Shown one piece after another: positions 48,209-57,908 of a DNA stretch of 64,000 nt. Origin of the DNA: Streptomyces sp. NRRL S-350 (GTDB lineage Bacteria; Actinomycetota; Actinomycetes; Streptomycetales; Streptomycetaceae); the NCBI RefSeq assembly GCF_000719705.1, contig NZ_JOHO01000001.1:1-64000 (forward strand), read 5' to 3'. Each line of letters begins with the position of its first letter. Positions within the stretch are counted from its first letter, which is position 1. The notes under the pieces were generated by a model, which searched no databases, had not been told where the DNA came from, and saw only the letters and a list, made by a program, of their open reading frames with translations. The position numbers were made by a program, and so were the translations under genes.

Positions 48209-50032
48209 ATGAACGTCCCCTCCCCCGGCGCCCGACGGGTGCCTGACACGATCAGCGACCCCGGCGGCCCCGCGGCTATGGACAACGAGGGCGGCGCGGC
48301 GGTGGCCCCGCCGTGCCCCCTCGCGGAGGCGGAGCGGCTGCAGGAGCGCGCCGCCGCGAGGCGCGCCGCTCTCTTGGCCCTGGCCGACGCGCACTCCGAC
48401 GAGATCACCGCCGCGTACGAGGCCATCGACCAGGCGCGCCGGTGGCGGCTGCCCGAGTCGGTGGAGGACGAGGGCTGGGAGTACCGAGGCGGGCTGGAGG
48501 AGGACAGCACCGACATCTGGGCCAGGGCGCACATGGCGTACTGGGTCCTCCAGGCAGCCCGGGTGACGGTGGCGAAGGTGCGCAGGGTTCTCGGCCTGCC
48601 GGTGGACGACGTCGACCTCCTCGACGACACGGAACGCGATGCCTACATCGCGTCGCTGAGCGACCAGGAGCGCGCGGAGCTCGCCGGGCCGTGGCCGGTG
48701 GAATGGCTCTACGCGCCGAAGCCGGGCGCGCCGATCCGGGTCGTCAACCTCTTCGCCGGGCCCGGCGGTTGGTGCGAGGGCATCGTCCACGTGCTCGGCG
48801 AGCCCGTCGACATGGTCGGGGTGGACCTTTCCGAAGCCGCGTGCGCCACGGCGCAGGCCGCCGGGTTCCGGCGGATCTGCGCCTCGGTCACGGACCTGGA
48901 CCCGGCGAACCCGGCGCTGCGCTACGTGGTCGCGGTGATCCTCTCCCCTCCGTGCCAGACGCTGTCGCCCGGCGGGAAGCTGGCCGGGCTCGCGGAGGAG
49001 GCCCTGTGGCTGGTCGAGGAAGTGATCAGCCAAGCCGGGGCCGCGGCCGGGTTCATCATGGTCGACGACGCCGGGGACGGCATGGAGGGTTACGCCCCGC
49101 CCACCGGAGCCACCTGGGACGAGGTCCGCGCCCCGCTGGCGGCGCTGAAGGACGCGCGCACCGGCCTCATGGCCGAAGCCGTGATCTGGCCGCTGGCACT
49201 GCAGGCCAAGTACAACAACATCCGCTGGGTGGCCATGGAGCAGTCCTCGAACCTCCTGAAGTCGAAGGCCGCCGAATATGTGGTCGAGGCGATCGCCTCC
49301 GAGTTCTACGGAGCCGGCTGGGAGTACGCCAAATTCAGCCTGGTCGAGGCCGCCGACTACGGGGCCGCCTCGAAGAAGAACCGCACCTTCATGGTGTGCA
49401 TGCGCTACACCCGACCGTTCACCAGCTACCGGCCCAGCAAGCCGGTCCCGATCACTACCTGGGCCGCGTGCATGGGCTGGGAGAAGGGGCACAAGGTCAA
49501 CACCCGCGGCGTACGCGGCATCAACCCCCTGACCGGCCGACCCAAGGGCGGCGGGAGGTTCACCGCCGACGAGCCGGGCACAACGGTGACCGGCACCGCA
49601 TACGGATGGAAGCGCGAAGCCGACGGGCTCACCCACACCCACGCCGACCTGGGCCGCGCCGTCGGCTTCCGCGCCGACTTCCCCTGGACCCATGTCGGCC
49701 GCGGCGAAGGCATCCGCAACAAGACCCAGCTCATCGCCGACACCGTCAGCCCCATGGTCGCCGCCGCCTGGATCGGCCACATCCTGGGCCGCGCCTGGGA
49801 GGCCCGGACCCGCGCCTACGTGCGCGGGCTCTACACCCTCCGGAAGCCCGGCCGTCTCCCCGTAGTCCAGGCCGCCGACGAGCGCGACGGCGTCTCGCAG
49901 ATCAGGGCTTCGAAGAGGTACGCCGCTGTGGCCCGTACCGGCCGGGCAGTGACCCGGACCGCCCGCACCACGGCCACTCGGCCTGTCTCCGCCTCCACGC
50001 CGCCCCGCACTCGGCGCCCCGTCCGTCGCTGA
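48209..50032 (+). CDS. C5-cytosine DNA methyltransferase with long N-terminal extension
   Basis: A 607-residue protein. Motif I is VVNLFAGPGGWCEG (178-191), motif IV SPPCQT (246-251; nucleophile Cys249), motif VI appears as VAMEQS in place of ENV, and motif VIII as KKNRTF. Motif X is weak. Residues 1-170 are an unrecognised helical extension. ATG 48209 has GAGG upstream. No partner endonuclease is adjacent. It may protect the element's own DNA or mask it from host restriction; the ENV-to-EQ change needs testing. Cytosine methylation target is unknown. Confidence 0.82.
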   Translation: MNVPSPGARRVPDTISDPGGPAAMDNEGGAAVAPPCPLAEAERLQERAAARRAALLALADAHSDEITAAYEAIDQARRWRLPESVEDEGWEYRGGLEEDSTDIWARAHMAYWVLQAARVTVAKVRRVLGLPVDDVDLLDDTERDAYIASLSDQERAELAGPWPVEWLYAPKPGAPIRVVNLFAGPGGWCEGIVHVLGEPVDMVGVDLSEAACATAQAAGFRRICASVTDLDPANPALRYVVAVILSPPCQTLSPGGKLAGLAEEALWLVEEVISQAGAAAGFIMVDDAGDGMEGYAPPTGATWDEVRAPLAALKDARTGLMAEAVIWPLALQAKYNNIRWVAMEQSSNLLKSKAAEYVVEAIASEFYGAGWEYAKFSLVEAADYGAASKKNRTFMVCMRYTRPFTSYRPSKPVPITTWAACMGWEKGHKVNTRGVRGINPLTGRPKGGGRFTADEPGTTVTGTAYGWKREADGLTHTHADLGRAVGFRADFPWTHVGRGEGIRNKTQLIADTVSPMVAAAWIGHILGRAWEARTRAYVRGLYTLRKPGRLPVVQAADERDGVSQIRASKRYAAVARTGRAVTRTARTTATRPVSASTPPRTRRPVRR

Positions 50033-50214
50033 GCACCGCGAGGGCCAGCCGGAGCACCGGCACTGCGACTGCGGGCGGCCAAGTCGGCCGTCGTCCAGCG
50101 CTGTTCGGCCCGGGCACGGGAGCGGACGCAGGGGGCCCCGCAAGTTTCCATGCACGCCCACGACCCTATGGTGCTGCCCGAGGGGCAGCAGCCCCGAAAC
50201 CAGGGAGAAGACTC

Positions 50215-50544
50215 ATGGCTACCACCGTCACCGAGGGCCAGCTCTACCGAGACCTCGCCCCCGACATGAGGTCCCGCGACCGGCGGCTGCGCGTCCTCGC
50301 GGTCGGGGAGACCCGCGCCGACCTCCTGGTGGAGCACGACCTCGGGGGGCCGGCAGGAAAGAAGACCCACGCGAGCCTCATCCGACTGCGCTCCGCTGCC
50401 TTCGAGTTGGTCGAGGACGCGGCCGATGCCGATCCGCAGTATCTGGCGCTGCTGGCCGCCATGGCCGAGATCCACCGGCCCGATGCCGTCCCGGCCGACT
50501 ATGCACGCGCGGCTCTTCGCGTCGTCCGCGCCGCGGAACAGTAG
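50215..50544 (+). CDS. Hypothetical protein (109 aa)
   Basis: Starts MATTVTEGQLYRDLAPDMRSRD behind GGGAGAAG (ATG 50215). Reads as a small beta domain (RRLRVLAVGETRADLLVEHD) plus a C-terminal helix, similar in style to short SH3-like proteins of phages and plasmids, but not identifiable. It is 182 bases downstream of the methyltransferase on the same strand. Confidence 0.66.
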   Translation: MATTVTEGQLYRDLAPDMRSRDRRLRVLAVGETRADLLVEHDLGGPAGKKTHASLIRLRSAAFELVEDAADADPQYLALLAAMAEIHRPDAVPADYARAALRVVRAAEQ

Positions 50545-50704
50545 CCCCCGCTCGGGTCCGACCGGGCCGGACGAAGCCCGTTCGATGGTTTCCCGACTTG
50601 GTGATCCCGTTGAAGATGGCCCTGTCGGCGATCACGCCCCCAGGGACGTAGGGGTGACTCGTGGAGCTGACCGGTGGAGCAGGACGTCCTGGAGTGACGA
50701 TCAC

Positions 50705-50723
50705 CGGCAGGCTCTGCCTGCCG
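50705..50723. terminator. Hairpin (8-bp stem)
   Basis: CGGCAGGC and GCCTGCCG around TCT, downstream of the 109-residue gene. It is a candidate terminator for the rightward block. Confidence 0.5.
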
Positions 50724-50760
50724 ACCCCGGGGGTGAGGACTGACCCAGGGTGCCGGCTGG

Positions 50761-50801
50761 CCTGAGCACCGACGGAATGCACCGTGCCGTCGGTGCTCAG
50801 G
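50761..50801. terminator. Bidirectional terminator (15-bp perfect stem)
   Basis: CCTGAGCACCGACGG (50761-50775) and its exact complement (50787-50801) with an 11-base loop lie between convergent transcription units, overlapping the end of the leftward gene. It is the strongest terminator at this edge of the 39-50.5 kb block. Confidence 0.8.
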
Positions 50802-51177
50802 ACACCGCCGCGGGCAGCTGTGCCCCGGCCTCGCGGGGGGTGGCTGCCTGTGCGAGATGGCGGCGGGCCTGCTCTTCCTTCGCCACGGCGGTGCGCAGGT
50901 GCCACAGCGAGATGACGGGCAGCAGGCCGCCGAGCCGGGACGCGGCCCCCAACGCTTCGGCGACCGCCGCCAGGTCCACCGCGGCATTGCGTAGCCGCTC
51001 GTCTCTCCGGTCGGTGCGCAGGCGCTCGATCAGCTCGTCGACGAGCGCGGCAAGTTCACTGGTCCCGGGATCGTCCGGCACATCGCAGCCCCACCACTGA
51101 GCAGCCTCACCAAGGGCAGCTAACGCGGCCTCTCGGCTGAGCGGTACCCCATGGGCGTTCACGTCACCGTTCGTCAC
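50797..51177 (-). CDS. Hypothetical helical protein (126 aa)
   Basis: A 126-residue alpha-helical protein (LREAALAALGEAAQWWG region, then LVDELIERLRTDRRDERL and DLAAVAEALGAASRL). The start is uncertain: GTG 51177 or 51180, neither with a strong ribosome-binding site. No function is recognised. Confidence 0.5.
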   Translation of the reverse strand: MTNGDVNAHGVPLSREAALAALGEAAQWWGCDVPDDPGTSELAALVDELIERLRTDRRDERLRNAAVDLAAVAEALGAASRLGGLLPVISLWHLRTAVAKEEQARRHLAQAATPREAGAQLPAAVS

Positions 51178-51379
51178 CACTACATCCTGCACTGCGGCAG
51201 TTCCTCGCCGGGCCGGTTCAGGGGAACTCGCGTGATCACGCTCATTGCCAGGCTGACCGGGCCCGGGAGGGATGGCGTCGGTGCCGACGAGTGGAGGGCC
51301 CACCGGCGGATCGGCTGAGGACACCGCCTCCACGGAGTGGGCCGACGGCCCGGCCCGGTGAGGTCGAGCCGGTGAAGGG

Positions 51380-52174
51380 TCAGAGCCGGGCCATCGCCAG
51401 TGCGTGGGCACCTGCGCTGTCGGCCCGCTCCACCGCCTTGGCCAGAGCCGGGGAACGGGTACCGGCCGGAGGGCGGGTACGGGCCTCCAGCTCGGCCATG
51501 TCGATCTTGTTGGCCTCCTCGATCCGCTGGCTGTACACCTCGACGGCAGCCGCGAAGGTCTCCCCCGATGCCGCGCTCCCGCCCTTCGCCATCGTCCGGG
51601 CCATCGTCCAGATCCCCTGGGCGAAGGCGTCGCGGTCCACCGTCCCCACCGGTGAGACCAGCCACGTTGATGCCAGCACCAGGTTCATCGCCCGCTGCGC
51701 CCGTACGACAGCCGCCCAGGCGTCGTCGGTCAGGTCCGTGCCCCTCAGCAGATACCGGCCCCGGGCTTCGGCGAGTTGCCGAGCGACGGTCGCCCGCCCT
51801 CCGGGGGTGTGTGCCTGGCGCCATTCCCGCAGCAGGTTGATGACCAGCACCGCGCCGACCATCGCGATCATGACGGTCAGAAAGGTGCCGGACGACATGA
51901 TGTCGCCGCCGAGGTTCCGCTGCATCTCGCGCTGCATCCACGCCAGGAGCGGAACTACGACGGCCGCGCCTGTCACGACGATCGCTTGCGTCCTGACTCC
52001 ACGGGCCAGCTCGGCGAGGTCCACGCCGGCCCACCTGGGCAGCGGGCCCTCCGGGTTCCGGAGCACTTCGGGGTGCTGACGGGCGAGGCGGTGAACGGTG
52101 GAAGCGACCGACGTGGGAAGCCCCGGGTCCACCACCGCGGCCACGCGCTGACGGGAACGCCTCGGGATGGTCAT
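51380..52174 (-). CDS. Two-helix membrane protein (264 aa)
   Basis: A 264-residue protein with a basic N-terminus and two hydrophobic helices at about 64-80 (AIVVTGAAVVVPLLAWM) and 96-115 (GTFLTVMIAMVGAVLVINLL), then a long cytoplasmic helical tail. ATG 52174 has no strong Shine-Dalgarno. Function is unknown; the tail's charged helices suggest protein contacts. Confidence 0.62.
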   Translation of the reverse strand: MTIPRRSRQRVAAVVDPGLPTSVASTVHRLARQHPEVLRNPEGPLPRWAGVDLAELARGVRTQAIVVTGAAVVVPLLAWMQREMQRNLGGDIMSSGTFLTVMIAMVGAVLVINLLREWRQAHTPGGRATVARQLAEARGRYLLRGTDLTDDAWAAVVRAQRAMNLVLASTWLVSPVGTVDRDAFAQGIWTMARTMAKGGSAASGETFAAAVEVYSQRIEEANKIDMAELEARTRPPAGTRSPALAKAVERADSAGAHALAMARL

Positions 52175-52397
52175 GCGCCTGCTCGCTCTCTGTTCCGGGC
52201 CACCGTTGGCCTGGGACAACTATGCACGCGGGCACCGACACTGGTCGAGGGCCCCGAGCAGCCGCCCAGCTGGGCAGGAGAGGCGACGCATCCGGCCAGT
52301 CCGAGCGCACGCCCGGCCCGCTGCCCGCCCGTCGCACATCTTCCCGTACGCCCCGGCGATCTCCCCCAGGACGCCGGGTGTTCCGGCGCGGGCCAGA

Positions 52398-53729
52398 TCA
52401 GCGGCGGCGCCAGCGCGCGAAGAAGCCGGGCCTGCGCGGCGGGTCGACCGGTGTCGGCACGGATGCGGGAGCGGTGACCGGCCGCTCCACCGGGGCGGGC
52501 GGAGGCGTTGTGGTTGAGGGCGCCCGACCGGTTTCGGTGGCGGGAACGGCGGGCTGGGGTACGTCCGCGGCGGCCGGCAGGGGTGCAGGTGCCTCCACCG
52601 TGCCGGACGGATGCGGCATGGCCTTGAAGGCAGTCGGCGCGGGCCGCTGCGGGGTGGCGGTGCGGCGGGGCGGCGCCGGACGGACCGGGGCCGGGCGGGT
52701 GCGGGTCTGCGGCCGGATCGGGTCGTTCAGCGGGTTGGGTGAACGTGGCGGGGTGGGCAGCCCGGCGTCGTCGACGTCCCAGTAGGCGATCTGCCAGTGG
52801 GCCTGGGGCCAGAGCACCACCTGGTGACCGATCCGGCTGGAGTTCGGCTTCCACAGCTTCCACGCGACGTCCGGCGCGGCCAAGGCCAGCACGCGGGTGC
52901 CTTCGGCAAGGGGTTCGAGGAGTGGGCGACGGTGGGAGTCGGCGCGCAGGTAGACCTCGGCATGGGCGAGAGGGCCTGGCAGGCCGGTGGGCACGCGGGC
53001 CGCGATCTTGCAGGAGGTGGCGCTGTCGGTGGTCTTGACCTGGGTGACCTCGCCGAGGACGGCTACGGGGTGGCGGATCAGGCCGGCGGCCAGTTGCTGG
53101 TAGAGGCGGGCCAGGTGGTCGGGGTCGGGTCCGAAGCAGAAGTCGTTCCAGGCCACCGGGGTGCGCAGGCCCGGGTGTTTGACGGTGAAGTGCTCGACGT
53201 TCTCGGGGTCGTCGCCGTACATGGCCAGCAGCTGAGCGATCCGGGCGGCGCTGGTGACGGCAGGCGGAAGCACCGGGTCGACGGAGTGGATCCTGAGGTT
53301 GACCGGATCGGCCGCAGGGGCGAGGAGCGGTGCTCCGGGCGGCGGCAGGAGCGGCGTCTTGGTGTCGGTGGTGGCGGCGAGGACCAGGCGTAGTTGGAGG
53401 CCGCCGGCCCGCAGCTCGGCCAACCCGTGCGATCGGCGAGCGATGGCGTGCACGGTGTGGTCGGTGCGCAGCGGGCAGCCCGGCAGATGCTCCGCGGTGC
53501 GGCCCTTCTCCTTCTCCTTGGCCAGGGCGAAGTGCGCGCCGCGGGTGAAGGGCTTGCCCTTGGTGGAGATGCGGGGCTGCTCGGGCTGGGCGGTGACCTC
53601 GTGCTCGCAGTACGCGCAGCGCAGCGGGCGGGTGAACGGCTCGGGCTTCTCGCCGATCTGCCGGGCGGAGACCACGACGCCGTTCTTGTCCCGGGCCTGC
53701 TGCAGTTTGAACGGCTGCCGCTCCCCCAC
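52398..53729 (-). CDS. Hypothetical protein with N-terminal CxxC finger (443 aa)
   Basis: A 443-residue protein. The N-terminus has a RCAYCEHEV finger (38-46) with further Cys/His (EHLPGCPLR) later. The middle (about 110-340) is globular with NDFCFGPDPDH. The last 100 residues are proline-, alanine- and threonine-rich and end in a basic GFFARWRRR tail. It starts at GTG 53729. It is 43 bases downstream of the DnaC-like ATPase on the same strand and may work with it. Confidence 0.65.
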   Translation of the reverse strand: MGERQPFKLQQARDKNGVVVSARQIGEKPEPFTRPLRCAYCEHEVTAQPEQPRISTKGKPFTRGAHFALAKEKEKGRTAEHLPGCPLRTDHTVHAIARRSHGLAELRAGGLQLRLVLAATTDTKTPLLPPPGAPLLAPAADPVNLRIHSVDPVLPPAVTSAARIAQLLAMYGDDPENVEHFTVKHPGLRTPVAWNDFCFGPDPDHLARLYQQLAAGLIRHPVAVLGEVTQVKTTDSATSCKIAARVPTGLPGPLAHAEVYLRADSHRRPLLEPLAEGTRVLALAAPDVAWKLWKPNSSRIGHQVVLWPQAHWQIAYWDVDDAGLPTPPRSPNPLNDPIRPQTRTRPAPVRPAPPRRTATPQRPAPTAFKAMPHPSGTVEAPAPLPAAADVPQPAVPATETGRAPSTTTPPPAPVERPVTAPASVPTPVDPPRRPGFFARWRRR

Positions 53730-53772
53730 CTGTGTCCCCCCGTCCCCTCGCTGGTCTCCCGACCCTAGCTGC

Positions 53773-54327
53773 TTACCACGCCTGGCTGGGTCGGGGACGC
53801 GGGGGCAGCTCGGCCTGCTCCGCCACGGCGAGGATGCGGTCGGCCGACTCCCGGCCGACCGTCTCGACGAGCCGCTCGATCGTGGTGGCGACCAGGATCC
53901 AGGAACGGCGGGGCATGACGGTCAGTCGCGCGACCGCGTCGGCCAGTGCCCCCGCTTCCAGGGCCATCTGCGCCTGGATCTCGGGTGGGTCCAGCGGCCT
54001 CGGCATCGTGGACTCGCGGGCGAGGTCGACAGTGAGGGTGAGGTCGTCGAGCACCGTGACGGGGGTGGTGTTCTCGATCACGGAGGGCGTGTAGGTCCGA
54101 CCCAGATCGAAGGACTTGTGGACGGTGATGTTCTCGCTGCTGTACCCGGCCGCGAGGAGGCGGCGCAGCGCGGCGTAGGCGGTGTGGGACTTTCCGGACG
54201 AGTGTGCTCCCAGGAGCAGCAGGCGGGCGCTGTCGCCGGACAGGACGGTGGAGCACCACTGCTCGACAGCTGGGTGGTCGCTCTCGGCGTCCTGGTACAC
54301 GGGAGGGATGGTCGAGGAGGAGGGCAT
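53773..54327 (-). CDS. DnaC/IstB-like small ATPase
   Basis: A 184-residue AAA+-type ATPase. Walker A is LGAHSSGKSHTA (about 39-50), Walker B is VTVLDDLTL (about 90-98), with a sensor region SWILVATTIERLVE. Small DnaC/IstB relatives load helicases or assist transposases. ATG 54327 has no upstream neighbour on its strand, so it is the first gene of a two-gene leftward unit. No transposase is nearby, favouring a non-IstB role. Confidence 0.75.
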   Translation of the reverse strand: MPSSSTIPPVYQDAESDHPAVEQWCSTVLSGDSARLLLLGAHSSGKSHTAYAALRRLLAAGYSSENITVHKSFDLGRTYTPSVIENTTPVTVLDDLTLTVDLARESTMPRPLDPPEIQAQMALEAGALADAVARLTVMPRRSWILVATTIERLVETVGRESADRILAVAEQAELPPRPRPSQAW

Positions 54328-54541
54328 CGGCCCAGGGTAGGTGTTGCCTGGTTCGTCTCGGGTGCCTACGGCGGGTTGGCGCAGGTCGATCCGTGTACCG
54401 GTGTGGTCGCGGTGCCGGTCATGTGGACCGCCGGCGACCGGTTGAGCACGGATCTGCCCGGTCGGGATGAATTCACCCGGTTCGGCCCCGCCCCGGTGGG
54501 GGCAGCGGGATCATGTCGGGTGGACGGGACAGCGGTGACGG

Positions 54542-55900
54542 GTGGACGGGAGCAAGCCGGTGGGCAGCTGGGGCAAGGAGCAGGAGCGGCCGGTGGTGCG
54601 GGCGGCCGACGTGCTGTCTGGTGTGCTGAGCGGGTCCGCCGCCGAACCAGCGCGGCAGATCATCGCCGCCCGGGTCCTGCTCGTGATCGAGCAGCAGCTG
54701 TTCCCGGCACACGAGGAACTGGTACTGGCGGAGAACACCGAGGCTGCGGTGCGGGAGGCGACCGCCGCGCAGTGGACCGACGACGCCGCGGTCCGCCGGT
54801 GGCTGGCCGAGGTCCTCCAGGACCACGCGAGCGCGTACAACGACCACCACGACTTCTTCGACGGCGACTGGGGCTACGTCGACCGCGACAAGCATCCGGT
54901 GTGGACTCTGCTGGAGCTGTCGCCGCTGGCGCGCCGGCTGCGGCTGCTGCAGGACGCGGGCGCGCACAGTGGTGCCGGCCTGGGCCGCACGATCGGCGTC
55001 GGCGCGCACCAGCTCGGGCACTGGGCGGCGGACCGCTCCCGCCCCGCTGAACCCGAGCGCAGGGCCTTGGCCGAGGCGCTCGGAATTCACCCGGGGTGGT
55101 TGGACGCGTCCCGGGATCAGCAGCCTGACGTGCAGTTGTTCCGGTTCCGAGCGTGCCCGTGTCCCGAGCCCGGCGCGATGACGCGCGGTGGTCTGGGTCG
55201 CGAGGAGACGAACTGGTACGAGAGCGCGGCCGAGCAGGCGGCAGCGGTCCACTGGTGCGACGGGTGCGGCCAGCCGTGGCTCAAGGACTCCAAGGGCTGG
55301 CTGCTCCCGCTGCCGCCCGGTGAGGAGACGATCCCGTACAACGGCAGCCTGGCGGACGGCAGTCACCCCGCCATCTACGTCCAACACCGCTCGCTCGACC
55401 AGGCGTGGCCGCCGGTCCTGTGGCGGCCTCCGCACCACCCCTTCAAGAAGACGCGGAGCCGGACCGCGTTCCTGGTCCCCGCGCTGCTCACCAGCGCCCC
55501 CAAGCCACTCACTTCCCCGCCGGCTGCCGCGCCGCGGCGGCGGCAGAAGCCGTTGACCTACATCCGCCCGGAGCAGCGGGTGGCCGCCAACGCCGACTGG
55601 TGCCGCACCTGCCGGACGCTGCTCGACGCTCCCGCCGGCGAGCCGGGCGGCCAGTGGGTCCTGCTGCATCGCAGTGAACGGCGACGCACGCTGAGCACCT
55701 GGTCCTACCCCAGCGAGCAGGACGCCCTCCACGCCGCCGCCCACATGGCCATGCAGTCGCTGACCGACGACGATGTCGCGCAGCGGTTGTTCGCGGACCA
55801 GGCGCACGCCCAGGTCCTCAGCCGGTTCTGGGAGTTGCATCCCGAGACGGACCTGTTCGAGGTCGCCGAGCTCGTACCGATGCGCAGCGACGAGTTCTGA
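54542..55900 (+). CDS. Hypothetical protein (452 aa)
   Basis: A 452-residue protein. The middle contains LGRTIGVGAHQLGHWAADR, which resembles a helix-turn-helix, and a Cys cluster at ACPCPE and WCDGCGQPW and WCRTCRTLL, suggesting zinc binding. It starts at GTG 54542. Divergent from the ATPase gene. A DNA-binding, regulatory role is the best guess. Confidence 0.65.
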   Translation: MDGSKPVGSWGKEQERPVVRAADVLSGVLSGSAAEPARQIIAARVLLVIEQQLFPAHEELVLAENTEAAVREATAAQWTDDAAVRRWLAEVLQDHASAYNDHHDFFDGDWGYVDRDKHPVWTLLELSPLARRLRLLQDAGAHSGAGLGRTIGVGAHQLGHWAADRSRPAEPERRALAEALGIHPGWLDASRDQQPDVQLFRFRACPCPEPGAMTRGGLGREETNWYESAAEQAAAVHWCDGCGQPWLKDSKGWLLPLPPGEETIPYNGSLADGSHPAIYVQHRSLDQAWPPVLWRPPHHPFKKTRSRTAFLVPALLTSAPKPLTSPPAAAPRRRQKPLTYIRPEQRVAANADWCRTCRTLLDAPAGEPGGQWVLLHRSERRRTLSTWSYPSEQDALHAAAHMAMQSLTDDDVAQRLFADQAHAQVLSRFWELHPETDLFEVAELVPMRSDEF

Positions 55901-55952
55901 GAAGCCCTGCGACCGGTGCGCGCCCTCGGCTCGGCCGTCCGAAGTGGTGTGA

Positions 55953-56747
55953 CTACTGCTCGTCGCTGCCCGACCAGGCGATCCACGCGCCGTCGGCGGC
56001 GCGGCCGAGGTGAAGGTCCGGGACGTGGGCCTTCACCTGGGCGCAGATACGTCCATGGGCGCCGTGCCGGGCGGGGCAGAGCCGGGCCAGTCGCTCAGGG
56101 GTGAGGGCGGACAGATCGTCCGGCAGCGTGCGGCCGACGGCGGTCGCGCGCGCTTCGGCTCCCCGCCGGCGCTCGGCTTCCTCGCGGCGCGCGTCCAGCA
56201 CCCGCGCCCAGCGCAGCATGGTGTCCTCGTCGCCCGGGGTGTAGAGGCACTGGGATTCGCCGAACTCGAGGAGCGTGTCGAGCACGGTCATGCCCAGCGA
56301 CTCCAACAGGCGGCGCGAGCCAGCGTTGCGCTCCTGGGTGACGGCGATGAGCGGGCCGCCGTCAGGCACCGCCGCGCTCCACCAGCCGACGGCGGCGCCC
56401 ACGGCCTCGCGCCCGAGGCCCCGGCCCCAGGCCGACGGCAGCAGCTGGTAGGAGATCTCGGCCCTGTCCGTGCACCGGCTGTCCGCGGTGATGCTGACCA
56501 GGCCGATCGCCTCGCCCCCGGCGACGGGAGCCACCGCCCACATGCCGGGCGTGGTCGGGTACTCGCGTTGCCGGGTCGTCACGCGCGTCTCGCTGGCCGG
56601 GCCGCCCAGGAAGGCACGGACCCGGGCGTCGGTCAACAAGGCCCGCACGACCGGCGCGTCCTGGGCCGTGACCGGACGCAGGACGGTGCGGTCGGTACGA
56701 AGGACGGTCGGCCAGAGGCGGGCGAGGGCGGACTCAACGGACTCCAT
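55953..56747 (-). CDS. GNAT acetyltransferase with C-terminal extension
   Basis: A 264-residue protein. Residues 20-185 are a GNAT fold of the RimJ-like kind: VLRPVTAQDAPVVRALL at the start, then ISYQLLPSAWGRGLGREAV (the acetyl-CoA-binding QxxGxG-like loop), and NAGSRRLLESLGM. About 80 residues follow with RLCPARHGAHGR. ATG 56747 was chosen because upstream in-frame sequence is non-coding in character. The acetylated substrate is unknown. Confidence 0.85.
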   Translation of the reverse strand: MESVESALARLWPTVLRTDRTVLRPVTAQDAPVVRALLTDARVRAFLGGPASETRVTTRQREYPTTPGMWAVAPVAGGEAIGLVSITADSRCTDRAEISYQLLPSAWGRGLGREAVGAAVGWWSAAVPDGGPLIAVTQERNAGSRRLLESLGMTVLDTLLEFGESQCLYTPGDEDTMLRWARVLDARREEAERRRGAEARATAVGRTLPDDLSALTPERLARLCPARHGAHGRICAQVKAHVPDLHLGRAADGAWIAWSGSDEQ

Positions 56748-56918
56748 CGGTCCAGGATGGCAGCGCCGCCGCGCGGCTGCGCGTGACGGGATCGCGGTAC
56801 ATCCGGGTGCCGGCGGGAGCCGGGCGGGCCGGTCGAGCAGCACGGCGTTCTCCGTCGTCCGGCGGTGATCTTTCGTCACCGAGCGTTCGTCCGGGCGCGG
56901 ATGCAGGCCGCAAGGGCC

Positions 56919-57230
56919 TCAGCCGGCGAGTGTCAGCCGTTCCGCGTCACCGCGCTGCGCGTGTTCGGCCCGAGCGGCCTCCAGCAGGCGCCGCCACGAC
57001 ACGACCGTGGGGCGGCGCTTGAGCAGGGCGCGCCGCTCCCGCTCGGTCATGCCGCCCCAGATGCCGAACTCGACCCGTCGGTCGAGCGCGTCGGCCAGGC
57101 ATTCGGTGCGGATGGGGCATCCGACGCACAGACTTTTGGCCCTGTTCTGCGCGGCGCCCTCGACGAACAGCTCATCGGGATCCACGCCCCGGCAGGCAGC
57201 CCGCCCCCAGTCGATATCCGTCTCCCCCAC
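56919..57230 (-). CDS. WhiB-like iron-sulfur regulator
   Basis: A 103-residue actinobacterial transcription factor. Four Fe-S ligands are present: Cys13, Cys35, Cys38 and Cys44 in ACRG...CVGCPIRTEC. The GIWGGMTERERR turn (57-68) is diagnostic, and a basic tail (KRRPTVVSWRR) would bind DNA. The start is GTG 57230. The paralogue type (Wbl class) cannot be assigned. Confidence 0.92.
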   Translation of the reverse strand: MGETDIDWGRAACRGVDPDELFVEGAAQNRAKSLCVGCPIRTECLADALDRRVEFGIWGGMTERERRALLKRRPTVVSWRRLLEAARAEHAQRGDAERLTLAG

Positions 57231-57434
57231 GGCCGCCCCCCTCTTCCTCTTCCCGCTCCTGCCGGTTCCCCCCGGCGACCGACCAGCGTAGGCGATGCAC
57301 CGCCCGCAGAACCTACGGAGAAGCAGCGCGAGACCGCTACTGTCGCTCTGCCGATGTCACGCTTTCGAGTGATTCCGCAGCGGCCGCCCCGCGCCGTAGA
57401 TTCGGGGTTGTCGCTCGTCCGACAGGAGACAGCT

Positions 57435-57695
57435 GTGCCCAGTCCGTCCGAGAACACCTCTCCCGCTCAAGGGCGTTCGCAGGCGGCGAGGTGGCAGCGC
57501 TGGGCGCTCGTCTTCGGCCTGCCCAGCGCCGCCGTCGCCTTGATCGCGGCGTGGGTGATCCGTCCGCACGGCACCGCGTCCACCGTGCTGGTCGCCCTGA
57601 TCGCGCTCGCGGCCCTCGCGGTGTTCGTCACCACGATGCCGCGGCGGCAGTCGGCCGCGGCTGAGCACGCCGACGCCGGGTCCAGCGCCGGGTGA
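57435..57695 (+). CDS. Small two-helix membrane protein (86 aa)
   Basis: An 86-residue protein with hydrophobic helices at about 22-38 (WALVFGLPSAAVALIAAW) and 45-62 (STVLVALIALAALAVFV). GTG 57435 is chosen for AGGAG eight bases upstream. It is divergent from the WhiB gene. Function is unknown. Confidence 0.65.
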   Translation: MPSPSENTSPAQGRSQAARWQRWALVFGLPSAAVALIAAWVIRPHGTASTVLVALIALAALAVFVTTMPRRQSAAAEHADAGSSAG

Positions 57696-57908
57696 CCGGG
57701 GGCGGGTGCCGGGTTCATGACCTGATCACCGGCCGCGCGGGCCGCGACCAGGCGCAGCGCCAGATCGGCCTCCTCTGCCGCGACGGCAGGGGCCGGCGCA
57801 CGCCGGTGCGCCGCGCGCGGTCGGCGAACCGGACACAACCTGCGCGGATCCGGCCGGTTCGACCGGAGCTTCGGACCGTGGCGGTGCGGATCCCGTAGCT
57901 TCCACGCC

